The translations under genes and the position numbers were made by a program. Under the pieces are notes generated by a model. The model worked only from the letters and a program-made list of their open reading frames with translations. It searched no databases and had not been told where the DNA came from. From Phyto melanocephala (taxonomy: Eukaryota; Arthropoda; Insecta; Diptera; Rhinophoridae): a DNA stretch of 64,000 bases. The stretch covers positions 43,306,701 through 43,370,700 of the forward strand of contig OW799235.1 of NCBI GenBank assembly GCA_941918925.1. Direction: 5' to 3'. Below, one piece after another: positions 21,801 to 29,984 of this stretch. Position 1 is the stretch's first letter, and each line of letters begins with the position of its first letter.

Positions 21801-24183
21801 TTCAGAAAATATAACAAAAAGCAGTGTACTTTCAGATTCGGCGAAACTTTTTGACCCTCTTGGTTGGTTGTCCCCTACCACTATTTTAGCCAAGATTATG
21901 TTTCAGAAATTATGGCGTGAAGGACTAGATTGGGCAGATACTTTACCTATTGGATTAAGCAATGAATGGTCAAGCTATCGCTCTGCATTAAAAGATATCG
22001 AAAAGCTTAAAATACCGCGTTGGTTTAATTGTATTTCTACTGCAATTGCTGAATTACATGCATTCTGCGATTCCTCAAAATTGGCGTTTGCAGTTGCTGT
22101 ATATGTAAGAGTAGTCGCTGAAGATGGTAAGGTTTTTGTCAGTCTTATACAAGCGAAAACAAAAGTAGCCCCATTGAAGGTACTAACGATTCCCAAACTC
22201 GAATTATGTGCAGCGGTTCTAGCAGCTAAGCTAGTTGATAAAACAAAACGCAATATTGGACTCAACATTAGCAAGATAACTTATTGGTCAGATAGCAGTA
22301 CAGTTCTTAACTGGATAAAATTACAATCGTCATTACTACCCGTATACGAAGCGAATCGTGTCTCACAAATACAACGTTTAACCAGTATCAGCAATTGGAA
22401 ATACATTTCAACTAAGGAAAATCCCGCTGACTGCGCAACGCGAGGTTTGTTACCGCACGAATTATGCAACCACGCACTTTGGTGGAATGGCCCCCCATGG
22501 CTCGTTGAAAGTCCAGAAAAATGGCCAGTTAGAACGTTTACAAGTCCCATGCCAACCACGCATACTAAAATCAACGTTGCTACAACGACAGTAGTATCAA
22601 ATTTTGAGCCAACTGAATATCCCTCTTTATTTTTCAAATTTTCCACGTTTAATAAACTGCAACGAATAACAGCATATATCCTTAGGTTCTATCACAATGT
22701 AAAAGAGTCCATTATAAAGAAAAAGAGCAGCGAGTCTATTCAAGTCTCTACTAATAGCAACGCAAATCTTTGTCAATACCTTTCTACAGCGGAATTAAAG
22801 AGGGCGCAATTGGTTTTGGTAAAAGGGTGTCAACAAATTTCATTTCATGACGATATAAAATGTCTTTCAAACCGGAAATGTTTACCTAGTAACAGCAAAA
22901 TCATAAACCTACAGCCGTTTATAGATGAAGATGGTGTACTTCGTGTTGGTGGGAGGCTTAAAAACTCCAATTTATCGTTTTCCAGAAAATATCCAATTCT
23001 GCTGCATAAAAAAGACCCTATCTCAATACTTATTTTTAACGACGCTCATTTTAAAACATTACATGGGGGCGTGCAGCTAATGCAAACATATGTTATGTCG
23101 AAGTTTTGGATAATTTCTTCTAGAAATATTGCAAAATTTGTTAAACGAAAATGCGCCGCATGTTTAAAATATACAGCAAAGGCCTCGCAACAAATTATGG
23201 GCAATCTGCCATCAGTACGTATTCAACCCGCAAGACCATTTAAACATAGTGGATTAGATTATGCAGGTCCCATTGTGCTGAAACAATCAACTCTACGCAA
23301 AAGTTCTACCAGCAAGGGTTATATTTGTCTGTTCGTGTGTATGTGCACTAAAGCGATCCATCTAGAAGCGGTTTCGAGTCTTACTACCGAAGCATTTTTA
23401 GCGGCATTTAAGCGGTTTATTTCACGAAGAGGATCCTGCACGGATTTATACTCGGACTGCGGTACCACATTTGTAGGTGCGAGTAAAGAATTGCTTGCTA
23501 TGCACAACCGTTCTAGAAGCTCCATCCCTGCTGGCTTAGCCGAAACTCTTGGTAACGAAGGCACCCACTGGCATTTCATTCCACCCGCGTCACCGCATTT
23601 CGGCGGATTGTGGGAGGCTGGAGTCAAGGCAACTAAACACCATCTGTATCGTATAATGAGAGATCGTATTCTAACCTTTGAAGAACTTTCTACTTTGCTA
23701 TGCCAGATCGAAAGTTGTTTAAACTCAAGGCCGTTATGCCCGCTCTCTTCTGATCCATCAGATCTCAACGTACTCACACCAGCGCACTTCTTGGTTGGGG
23801 AGCCAACTACAACAATTTCTGAAGGTGATCTGCTAGATGCAAACATCGATCGCTTGACTCGTTGGAAGCAAATTGAAAAATTAAAACAACATTTTTGGCA
23901 ACGTTGGTCACAGGAGTATATCAGTCGACTTCAATCCAGACCCAAATGGAACTCCATTAAGCGTGAAACCCAGATTGGTGACATAGTTTTGGTTCTGCAT
24001 GAGCGCTACTCTCCCGGCCAATGGCCGCTTGCTAGAGTGGAACAGGTGCATCCGGGTTCCGACGGACATGTTCGGGTGGTTACCTTGTACTGCAATGGAA
24101 AATATATTAAGCGTCCAGTGGCTAAAATCTGTGTTCTGCCTGCTAATGATGACAACACACTTAATCCTGTTTGTGGTGTTTAA
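18850..24183 (+). CDS. BEL-2 gag-pol polyprotein
   Basis: A single 1777-residue frame from the first ATG after the leader. Residues ~130-275 are a DUF1759-type gag domain (PKVELPSFTGDYIEW). Zinc-knuckle cysteines follow: CPCCQRRHPLYKC near 347, CSNCLHCGHNNDQC near 381, CQQCKQNHHTILH near 400. The aspartic protease has ALVDPGSQASFI near 485. RT has VVFDASNKT near 777 and the catalytic YVDDVISG near 897. RNase H has FCDSSKLAFAVAVY near 1070 and WSDSSTVLNW near 1147. Integrase has an H-H-C-C zinc site near 1400-1435, then D in SGLDYAGP (~1468), D in YSDCGTTFVGA (~1532) and E in GGLWEAGVK (~1577). A DUF5641-type C-terminus follows. It would supply all particle and replication proteins; the size is normal for BEL/Pao. 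Confidence 0.97.
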   Translation: MENISTAIETQKNANRHLQKLMLSLEKRSTEGLTKGYIQSLLEEVELTYKHFKDDHEHICETIHEYTIQESDVPYLSEDFYYVFFDNYLAFKAKLLDLSAESTAPQQHQQQQLSSTFVSTAMPNSSFPSAARLPKVELPSFTGDYIEWIPYRDTFLALVHHNQCLTGIQKYFYLKSSCKGSPLEIINQYPASENNYAAAWNALEERYHNTRKIVEQILKRLFNLPASNGSFESIKELLDTTRSSISLLKSLNIEVDKWDAMLIYLTSQKLNKHTRKEWEQTINSNSEIPPMSSMLKFLEMSFRTLESVEEAHNSSILENTRSFNRTIQPRFNNKAFHANNIAVDNSLCPCCQRRHPLYKCFKFSSLDPAEKKHVIQQNNICSNCLHCGHNNDQCLSFARCQQCKQNHHTILHSSFFIGNPNTQSNTSVLSTTVENFYPSTSRSALSTEQFNANVTSHAVNYQSQVLLATANVLIKHSTGIYTVKALVDPGSQASFITNEMSKMLNLNTQRIDETYVCGIGVNNKTSINSYVQLQLLSNYDKNVCLRTEALVINKLTSYKPQNIKKSDLPNLQQFTLANPTFYLPSKIDILLGSDLYGDILLANSFKFPNSVYLQESVFGWLVSGPIVSCSTELKLSTNTCNLENQLRMFWEQEELLEERKLSLEEELCESYFNRTYTKDPTGRYTVNLPFKNILFGKSLPKFNHTDFSALKRFKQLESSFRARPQFAAAYKQFVEEYINLNHMEKVGKYPQDMPLQCFFLPHHGVFRESSTTTKLRVVFDASNKTPHYSSLNEELSPGPPLQNDLPDILTRWRRFRIAFSSDLEKMFRQINVCEEHQNYQCILWRDENTNDLNIYKLRTVTYGTTCAPFLAIRVLKQIAIDGAEKFPLASKVLKTDTYVDDVISGADTCQESILLYQQLRKLLDGAGFNLRKWNSNSTEFLKHIPQEYSATQNFELQKQEMVKALGISWDPLTDCFSFKINSNFSENITKSSVLSDSAKLFDPLGWLSPTTILAKIMFQKLWREGLDWADTLPIGLSNEWSSYRSALKDIEKLKIPRWFNCISTAIAELHAFCDSSKLAFAVAVYVRVVAEDGKVFVSLIQAKTKVAPLKVLTIPKLELCAAVLAAKLVDKTKRNIGLNISKITYWSDSSTVLNWIKLQSSLLPVYEANRVSQIQRLTSISNWKYISTKENPADCATRGLLPHELCNHALWWNGPPWLVESPEKWPVRTFTSPMPTTHTKINVATTTVVSNFEPTEYPSLFFKFSTFNKLQRITAYILRFYHNVKESIIKKKSSESIQVSTNSNANLCQYLSTAELKRAQLVLVKGCQQISFHDDIKCLSNRKCLPSNSKIINLQPFIDEDGVLRVGGRLKNSNLSFSRKYPILLHKKDPISILIFNDAHFKTLHGGVQLMQTYVMSKFWIISSRNIAKFVKRKCAACLKYTAKASQQIMGNLPSVRIQPARPFKHSGLDYAGPIVLKQSTLRKSSTSKGYICLFVCMCTKAIHLEAVSSLTTEAFLAAFKRFISRRGSCTDLYSDCGTTFVGASKELLAMHNRSRSSIPAGLAETLGNEGTHWHFIPPASPHFGGLWEAGVKATKHHLYRIMRDRILTFEELSTLLCQIESCLNSRPLCPLSSDPSDLNVLTPAHFLVGEPTTTISEGDLLDANIDRLTRWKQIEKLKQHFWQRWSQEYISRLQSRPKWNSIKRETQIGDIVLVLHERYSPGQWPLARVEQVHPGSDGHVRVVTLYCNGKYIKRPVAKICVLPANDDNTLNPVCGV

Positions 24184-24210
24184 GAACTGCTGTTCTTAGT
24201 GGGGGAGAAA

Positions 24211-24517
24211 TGTTGCGGATTTTTTATTATAATTTTACTACCATTGCAAATATTATGTAATTTAAGCTGGTTCGCGACCCCTGACTTAACGTATCTTAAT
24301 TTATTTGTTTTTTTACATTTTTCTGTGCTTGTTGCTATATATGTATGTATGTTTTGTTTTTTTTTAGTTTTGTTGTTCAAACAGTTTTTTTTGCTTCTAT
24401 ACCTGATAATTGTAAAAGCACGGGTCAGAGAACCATTTTATATAATTATTCAAAAGATTCAATAAATTTTCCTTAATTAAGAATCCTCAAATCGTTTCAG
24501 TCAGAAATTCTCGTACA
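24211..24517 (+). repeat. BEL-2 3' LTR
   Basis: 307 bp starting directly after the purine tract; line-by-line comparison with 18261-18567 shows no difference. Confidence 0.95.
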
Positions 24518-24819
24518 ATTTGTGGTAATGAAAGAATATACTGGAAAAGTATCTTATTATCCCGACACCAGCCGAGTGGAATGCATTTTCGAAACCAGCT
24601 ACGGTTTCATCATCAGCACTCTTTTGATCGGGATGTCTTAGTGTTGATAGTAAATATCATCTATTTAACTCACAAGTTTATATGAAAATTGATTTTGTAA
24701 ATTAATTCTTTTACCTATAAACTCATATATTTGCCATGGTGAGTGAGAACGAAATTTCTTCAACACTAAAGCTTTTCCCCTTTTTCTTTGTTATTCTTTT
24801 CAATTACCACATTTTTAAT
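24518..24819 (-). repeat. 572-bp satellite, remainder of the monomer split by BEL-2
   Basis: Resumes with the duplicated ATTTG and follows the monomer until 'accacatttttaatc', where it breaks into the inverted copy. Confidence 0.95.
24559..24634 (-). ncRNA. Hammerhead ribozyme motif, satellite unit 9 (after BEL-2)
   Basis: Core CTGATGA, GAAA and all three helices intact on the minus strand, as in unit 2. BEL-2 is inserted 41 bp outside the motif. Confidence 0.7.
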
Positions 24820-25180
24820 CACCATGGCAAATATATGAGTTTATAGGTAAAAGAATTAATTTACAAAATCAATTTTCATATAAACTTGTGAGTTAAATAG
24901 ATGATATTTACTATCAACACTAAGACATCCCGATCAAAAGAGTGCTGATGATGAAACCGTAGCTGGTTTCGAAAATGCATTCCACTCGGCTGGTGTCGGG
25001 ATAATAAGATACTTTTCCAGTATATTCTTTCATTACCACAAATAAAAACTGATTTCTTCATATGTATATGAAAAAGAAAATATATGAGAAATTTAGTATA
25101 AAAATGAACTTGAGCCAGAATAAAAATAATATAATCTTTAAGATATTAAATAGTTCGACAATTAAATAAAAGTAAAATTA
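24820..25180 (+). repeat. Inverted partial 572-bp satellite copy
   Basis: From 'ccatggcaaatatatgag' onward the monomer runs in reverse orientation for about 360 bp, back to 'ttaaataaaagtaaaatta', and then the array ends in AT-rich sequence. This makes a head-to-head junction with the main array. Confidence 0.9.
24927..25002 (+). ncRNA. Hammerhead ribozyme motif in the inverted satellite copy
   Basis: The only plus-strand copy of the 572-bp type: ATCCCGA, GAGTG, CTGATGA, stem II hairpin, GAAA, minimal stem III, CACTC and TCGGGAT, all intact. Confidence 0.7.
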
Positions 25181-25433
25181 AAAAATAAATAAATATACAA
25201 AGTTTTGAAAAAAAAAAAAACATTAAAATTCTTTAATTTTAGTGTGACTTGCATAATTTGCTTTAAAAAAATGTTAACAAATGTGTGTTTGTTTGTGTTT
25301 AGTCAGAAAATTGTTGACAATTAGGTTCAAACATACAAAACCAAAAAAATGTGGTTTAGTGTTGTTGTATGGAAGAGATCACCTGATTGAATTCGCCTTG
25401 CGAGCGACACTTGCTACCCCGTACTCAACGCCG
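25181..25433. other. AT-rich spacer with a CAAGGCGAATTC motif
   Basis: No gene recognised. 'gaattcgccttg' at 25389-25400 matches the inverted-repeat family at 13253 and 50189. The segment ends with the Transib target copy CGCCG (25429-25433). Confidence 0.5.
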
Positions 25434-25462
25434 CACTATGCTTCGTCCCATAGACAAAAATC
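25434..25462 (+). promoter_or_regulatory. Transib left end, RSS-like with 13-bp spacer
   Basis: Heptamer-like CACTATG (25434-25440), 13-bp spacer, nonamer-like ACAAAAATC (25454-25462; 8 of 9 match to the RSS nonamer ACAAAAACC). Expected to be the transposase cleavage and binding site. Confidence 0.7.
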
Positions 25463-26153
25463 AAAAAAAAAATTTTGTGTCCAATTGCGTTTAAATACAG
25501 ATTAATATTTACAAATCTTTTTTTTTTGCTTTTGCCGCCACGAGAGGGCGCCAAACTCAGAGAATTTTATGCAAAAATGACTTAACAGAAAAATGCATTT
25601 TAGTTGTTTCACAAAACTATTCTCAAAAATTAATTTTTTCAAAGACTGGTACGAAATTTTGTTTTCAAGTACTTTGATATATTTGTAGTTAAACTAAAAT
25701 AAAGAATTTAGTATATGTTTACAAACTCACTTTTTTTATTGCATCGAAAAATTTATTTTTTTTGTTAAAAATCCAAAAATTGCTTAAGTTTGATGGAGTA
25801 TAAAAAAAGATATATAAAATTAGATATTTTTTTCCTGATTTTATAAGTTTATACTCTTATCTAACAAAGTTTTTAAAAATTAGTGTCTAATTTTTACCAC
25901 AACTTAAAAAAAATTCGTTTTTTTAAATGCCTTAAATCATGATTTTTACTTAAATATTAAGCAATTATTACGAGTAGTGTTTAATATCATTGTGCAACTC
26001 GATTTAATATTTTGAATGGTTAAAAAAATAAATGCAGACCATTAATAGACCAAAACCCTCAAAGAATTTTGAAAATTTTGCTCTAGTGTTTTTAAGACCC
26101 ACTGAAATTTTTAATTTTTTTAAAAGGCGTATAGAGTAAATTAACAAAAAATT

Positions 26154-26426
26154 ATGAAATCTATTTCTGTGTTAATAAATAAAGTTAACAAATGTTTTAG
26201 TGAAATTTTAATATACAGTGTTTTGCGGCAAGCAAATTGTTTTCCATCTTTGTATGAGTTGCGAACCGAAAAGCAAAAATTAGTACCAGCTATATTAACA
26301 ACGGAAATTTCGGTAGAAGTGGACTTAAAAAGCGTAATGCATAGAACAGCAACAAGTATATTTATACTTTGTGATGTTAAACAAGAAATAAGTAAAATAT
26401 CGTTAGTTTGTAAGTGGGGTATGGAT
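26154..26426 (+). pseudogene. Transib transposase, part 1 (before the hAT insertion)
   Basis: The frame includes NCFPSLYELRTEKQKLVPA, TEISVEVDLKSVMHRTATS and ISKISLVCKWGMD. This is the segment of Transib transposases leading into the first catalytic Asp (KWG[FM]DGSSGHS). The coding sequence breaks at GAT, exactly where the hAT target duplication GTATGGAT lies, and resumes at 29985. The N-terminal ~200 residues normally upstream were not recognised in 25463-26153. Confidence 0.8.
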
Positions 26427-26776
26427 CAGTGATGTTCATGAGTTGATTCACTGCTTTCCTATATGTATGAACTCACTGCTTTTGTTTTGTTTTCAATCAT
26501 CAGTATGTACTAATAACATTGCTTGCATTGTTTGTGCTCTCACAATTGCTTGTCTTTTTCTCAATCACTTTTTGAATGCCGTTAGCAATAACAACTCAAA
26601 AATTATAACTGTCTTTTGATTTGTATACAAACCATTCAAATGATTTATAAAAGCTCAGTGATAAGTTGATTGCATAGTGCAAAATTAGTGCCTTAATTTG
26701 TTTAATAAGTGTTTAAGATGAACTCTAAAATAAAAAAATAAAAATATTGAAAATGATGTTTTTCGTCTTGTTATCT

Positions 26777-27037
26777 GATGAAATAAACCGTTACGGCAAT
26801 CTAAAAATACGAGTTGATGGTAATTTTGATGTTATGCAGTGGTGGGAAAGTCATAAATCAGAATACTCTCGGTTATATTAGTTTGCCCAAAAAATTTTGG
26901 CTATACCTGCAAGCAGCGCAGCTTCAGAACGAGTTTTTTCTGCCGCAGCTAACATAATAACTGAAAAACGTAACCGTAATGGGCCAAAAACTGTAAATAA
27001 TTTGATTTTCTTGAATTCAGTGTACATATATGAGTAA
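26777..27037 (+). pseudogene. hAT transposase C-terminal (dimerisation) fragment
   Basis: Translation reads DEINRYGNLKIRVDGNF, then DVMQWWESHKSEYSRLY, an in-frame TAG (26879-26881), then FAQKILAIPASSAASERVFS, AAANIITEKRNR and NLIFLNSVYIYE ending at TAA 27035-27037. W[WL]..., IP(A/S)SSAASER(V/I)FS and NLIFLN are the classic hATC signature. The catalytic region is absent. Confidence 0.9.
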
Positions 27038-27798
27038 AATATAGTTTCATTTCCAATTACAATAACACTGTGCAAGAAATTTACACTTTTTTTCGTGACA
27101 AGCTGGGCACCTGACGTTTCAACATAATTCGGGTACGCTGAATTCAGTGGTGCCTGCGTTTTTTTAAGGTTGGCTCTGGTTTTTGAGATATACCGTTATT
27201 TCGAAAATGGAGGAGGTTGCACAACATATGTTCGCGTAACTCAAAAACGCTTTAGCTTATTGAAAAAACTTAAAAAACCGAAATTCCGCAATAAAATTTC
27301 CGCAGTCGTTTTAGAAACATAATTTTTTTTCTGTTTTTAATTAATTTTTTTATCAAAATTTCGAAATTTTTGTTTTTTAAAAATTCATAAAAAATCAAAA
27401 AATGCAGCTACGCTTCTAATTTTTTGCAGACATATAAAAAACGAAGCTGATAACAAAACAAGCCCTAAATCTTTAAAATCTGTTAGCAACTTTTGATTCT
27501 ATTCACAAAAGTCGACAAATTTTAGTTAATTTAAGAATTTCATAAAACGCAATATTTGTATGGGAGCCCCCCCTAAGAAGTGAAGTTACCGATTAAAAAA
27601 TTCTTAGAATTAAGAAATAAAGTCATAAGTGCTTACATCTTTGTATTTTATTGTGCTTACAAAACCACACAAATTCTCTTAACAAAAGAGTTAAAATGAG
27701 CTAATATTTTAGCAGCAGGTGTACAAATATACGGGGCTATCAATCGCCATAGACAATTTACGACTTTTTATAAATCTATTGGGAAAAATTATATCACG

Positions 27799-28739
27799 TA
27801 TTTTACTGACATCCGCGGCTTGGTTTTAACAATGCAAAATGAATATAATCCTGGAGATTGGCGCTTATTCATTGATTCTTCCTAAGCACAAATACCAAAG
27901 AAACATACGCATCAATGAAAAAAGTAATACAGTTAATTAAATATGAAGACCACAAGTGGAAAATATGCGCAGATTTAAAAGTGGTAGTTCTTTTAAGAGG
28001 CATACAATTGGGCTATACTAAAAATATATGCTTCATGTGCTTATGGAATACGCGTTTCGATGGCGACCAGTACAATACACGGGATTGGGCTTTACGTGAG
28101 GAAAGCAGATTGCATAGAAACAATGTTATTGAATTACCACTTGTGCCGATGAAAAAGATTTTGCTTCCTCCACTCCACATCAAACTGGGTATTGTAAAAA
28201 ATTTTATAAAAGCATTGAGCGCAGATGGTGTTGCTTTTACCGAATTGCACCGAATTTTTCCACGATTAAGCGGCATGAAAGTAAAAGAAGGTATGAACTC
28301 TAACTACTTTATTAAATTACATTAATATTTCATATCATAATGTTTTTATTTTACAGGAATTCTTAATGGACCGGACATTTGTCGTCTTATGAAAGACCAT
28401 CAATTTGAGGTTGCATTGAATGATATCGAGCTATTAACCTGGAATTGTGTGAAATCAGTAATAGAAAATGTATTAGGAAATCATCGGTCTGAAAACTGGC
28501 GAATTTTAATCAAAAATATGCTTACCGCATTTAAAAACTTAAACGTTAGAATGCCATTGAAAATACATTTTTTGCATTACCATGCCGAAAAATTTAATGA
28601 ACAATCACCAGCCGAGTCTGATGAACATGGCGAGAGATTTCACCAAGTAACAGCCAGGCTCGAACACTGGTATAGCGGCAAACGGCTTGATTCGCTATTA
28701 GGAGATATTTGTTGGCATCTGCAGGAGGAAGAAGAATAA
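27799..28739 (+). pseudogene. Transposon B putative transposase (nearly complete C-terminal half, one intron)
   Basis: Begins FTDIRGLVLTMQNEYNPGD then WRLFIDSS and a stop (27883 area); continues IKYEDHKWKICADLKVVV, GIQLGYTKNICFMCLWNTR, LLPPLHIKLGIVKNFIKAL, FPRLSGMKVKEG. A 66-bp GT-AG intron (28291-28356) joins KVKEG to ILNGPDICRLMKD; then NVLGNHRSENWRILIKN, SDEHGERFHQVTARLEHWY, LLGDICWHL and a stop at 28739. Candidate acidic triad: D in FIDSS, D in CADLKV, E in DEHGERFHQ (inferred). The N-terminal cysteine region seen in element A was not found here. The family is known to me only as widespread uncharacterised proteins. Confidence 0.75.
28291..28356 (+). other. Intron in the transposon B gene
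   Basis: GTATGA donor and a T-rich tract ending TTTTACAG acceptor; removal restores the family segment KVKEGILNGPDI, which element A has uninterrupted (KNIFVGPQI). Confidence 0.8.
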
Positions 28740-29984
28740 ATTTCTAAATAAAAACTTCAACTTCAGCTACTTAACAAAAAAAAATTTTTAGTTTGGTTAT
28801 TATAAAAAATTAAAAAATTTCATCTTTTCTGAAAAAATCAAAAGTTGTAGACAGACTTTAATCACTAATAGCTTCTTTTGTTTGGAACTTTGTTTTTTAT
28901 ACGCGTAGAACCCTATCCTTAAATTTTGCACCTGCAGCGCCTGAGATACCCCTAGACGGGCCAAATGTATGACCAGTGCAACTTTATTTTTCATTTCCAT
29001 CATATGTTTCTAAGGCCTTGAATTCACTCCTAGGGGGATAAAATGTATGACCGACCTCCAATGTTTTTTGTTCTTAACATTTTCTCAAATTCTACTTTCC
29101 CTTTATCACCATCACTTAGGGCGGTTGCGTTTTATGAAATTCTTAAATTAACTAAAATTTGTCGACTTTTGTGAATAGAATCAAAAGTTGCTAACAGATT
29201 TTAAAGATTTATGGCTTGTTTTGTTATCAGCTTCATTTTTTATATGTCTGTAAAAAATTAGAAGCCTAGCTGCATTTTTTAATTTTTTATGAATTTTTAA
29301 AAAACAAAAATTTCGAAATTTTGATAAAAAAATTAATATTTTTTTCAAAAAAAAAATTATGTTTCTTAAACGACTGCGGATATTAGAAGGATAAAGGAAA
29401 TTTTATTGCGGAATTTTGGTTTTTTAAGTTTTTTTAATAAGCTAAAGCGTTTTTGAGTTACGCGAACATATGTTGTGCAACCTCCTCCATTTTCGAAATA
29501 ACGGTATATCTCAAAAACTAGAGCCAATCTTAGAAAACCGCGGGCACCACTGGATTCAGCGTACCCGAATTATGTTAAAATGCCAGGTGCCTGGCTTGTC
29601 TGTTTTTTCAACTAGCATAGTGTAATTAATAAAAACAACAAATACAAAATGTAATAAATATAATATAATGTAATAAAAAGTAATAAATATCACCTTAAAT
29701 GCAGTCTTAAATTACTTACCGCATCATCATATAGGAAAGTGTATATTAACTCTAAAAACTCTGCGTATATTCAAAACACTCAAACTGATTCAATGCTTTT
29801 GTGAATGGAAAGAGCTTACAGAATAAGCAAGCAATAACAAGCATTTTGTAACAAACTAATTGCTCTTATGAATCATGCAATGGCAGCTATATTTTGAATT
29901 ATGTTAAGTGATAACTCAGGCTTCACTTTTGCAAAATAAAAATATATCATTTGAGTGGTATTCATGCACTTCTCTGGTATGGAT

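Larger units (their letters stand above)
18261..24517 (+). mobile_element. BEL/Pao LTR retrotransposon BEL-2, complete and young
   Basis: 6257 bp: two 307-bp LTRs (TGTTGCGG...TCGTACA) identical by eye, a primer-binding site, one long gag-pol frame without interruptions, a polypurine tract (gggggagaaa, 24201-24210) and a 5-bp target duplication. Every part required for autonomous retrotransposition of a BEL element is present, and LTR identity implies recent insertion. It interrupts the ninth satellite monomer. There is no envelope-like frame. LTR sequence is unlike BEL-1, so the two are separate families. Confidence 0.97.
27097..29600 (+). mobile_element. DNA transposon B with ~460-bp terminal inverted repeats
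   Basis: The left arm 27097-27551 (GACAAGCTGGGCACCTG...) is inverted at 29126-29600 (...CAGGTGCCTGGCTTGTC), with high identity by eye. The interior carries a spliced transposase-like gene of the same family as transposon A, in plus orientation. The target duplication could not be resolved; T-rich sequence on both sides obscures it. It lies inside the hAT. Confidence 0.82.
26427..29976 (+). mobile_element. hAT transposon inserted in Transib
   Basis: An 8-bp target duplication GTATGGAT (26419-26426 and 29977-29984) flanks imperfect TIRs (CAGTGATGTTCATGAG against CAGAGAAGTGCATGAA). Only the C-terminal dimerisation domain of a hAT transposase remains (26777-27037). Its own interior is interrupted by transposon B (27097-29600); before that it would have been only ~1.05 kb, a deletion derivative. 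Confidence 0.88.

Noticed and set aside
22281..23846. Several minus-strand open frames of 100-175 codons
   Set aside because: They are shadows of the BEL-2 polyprotein on the opposite strand.
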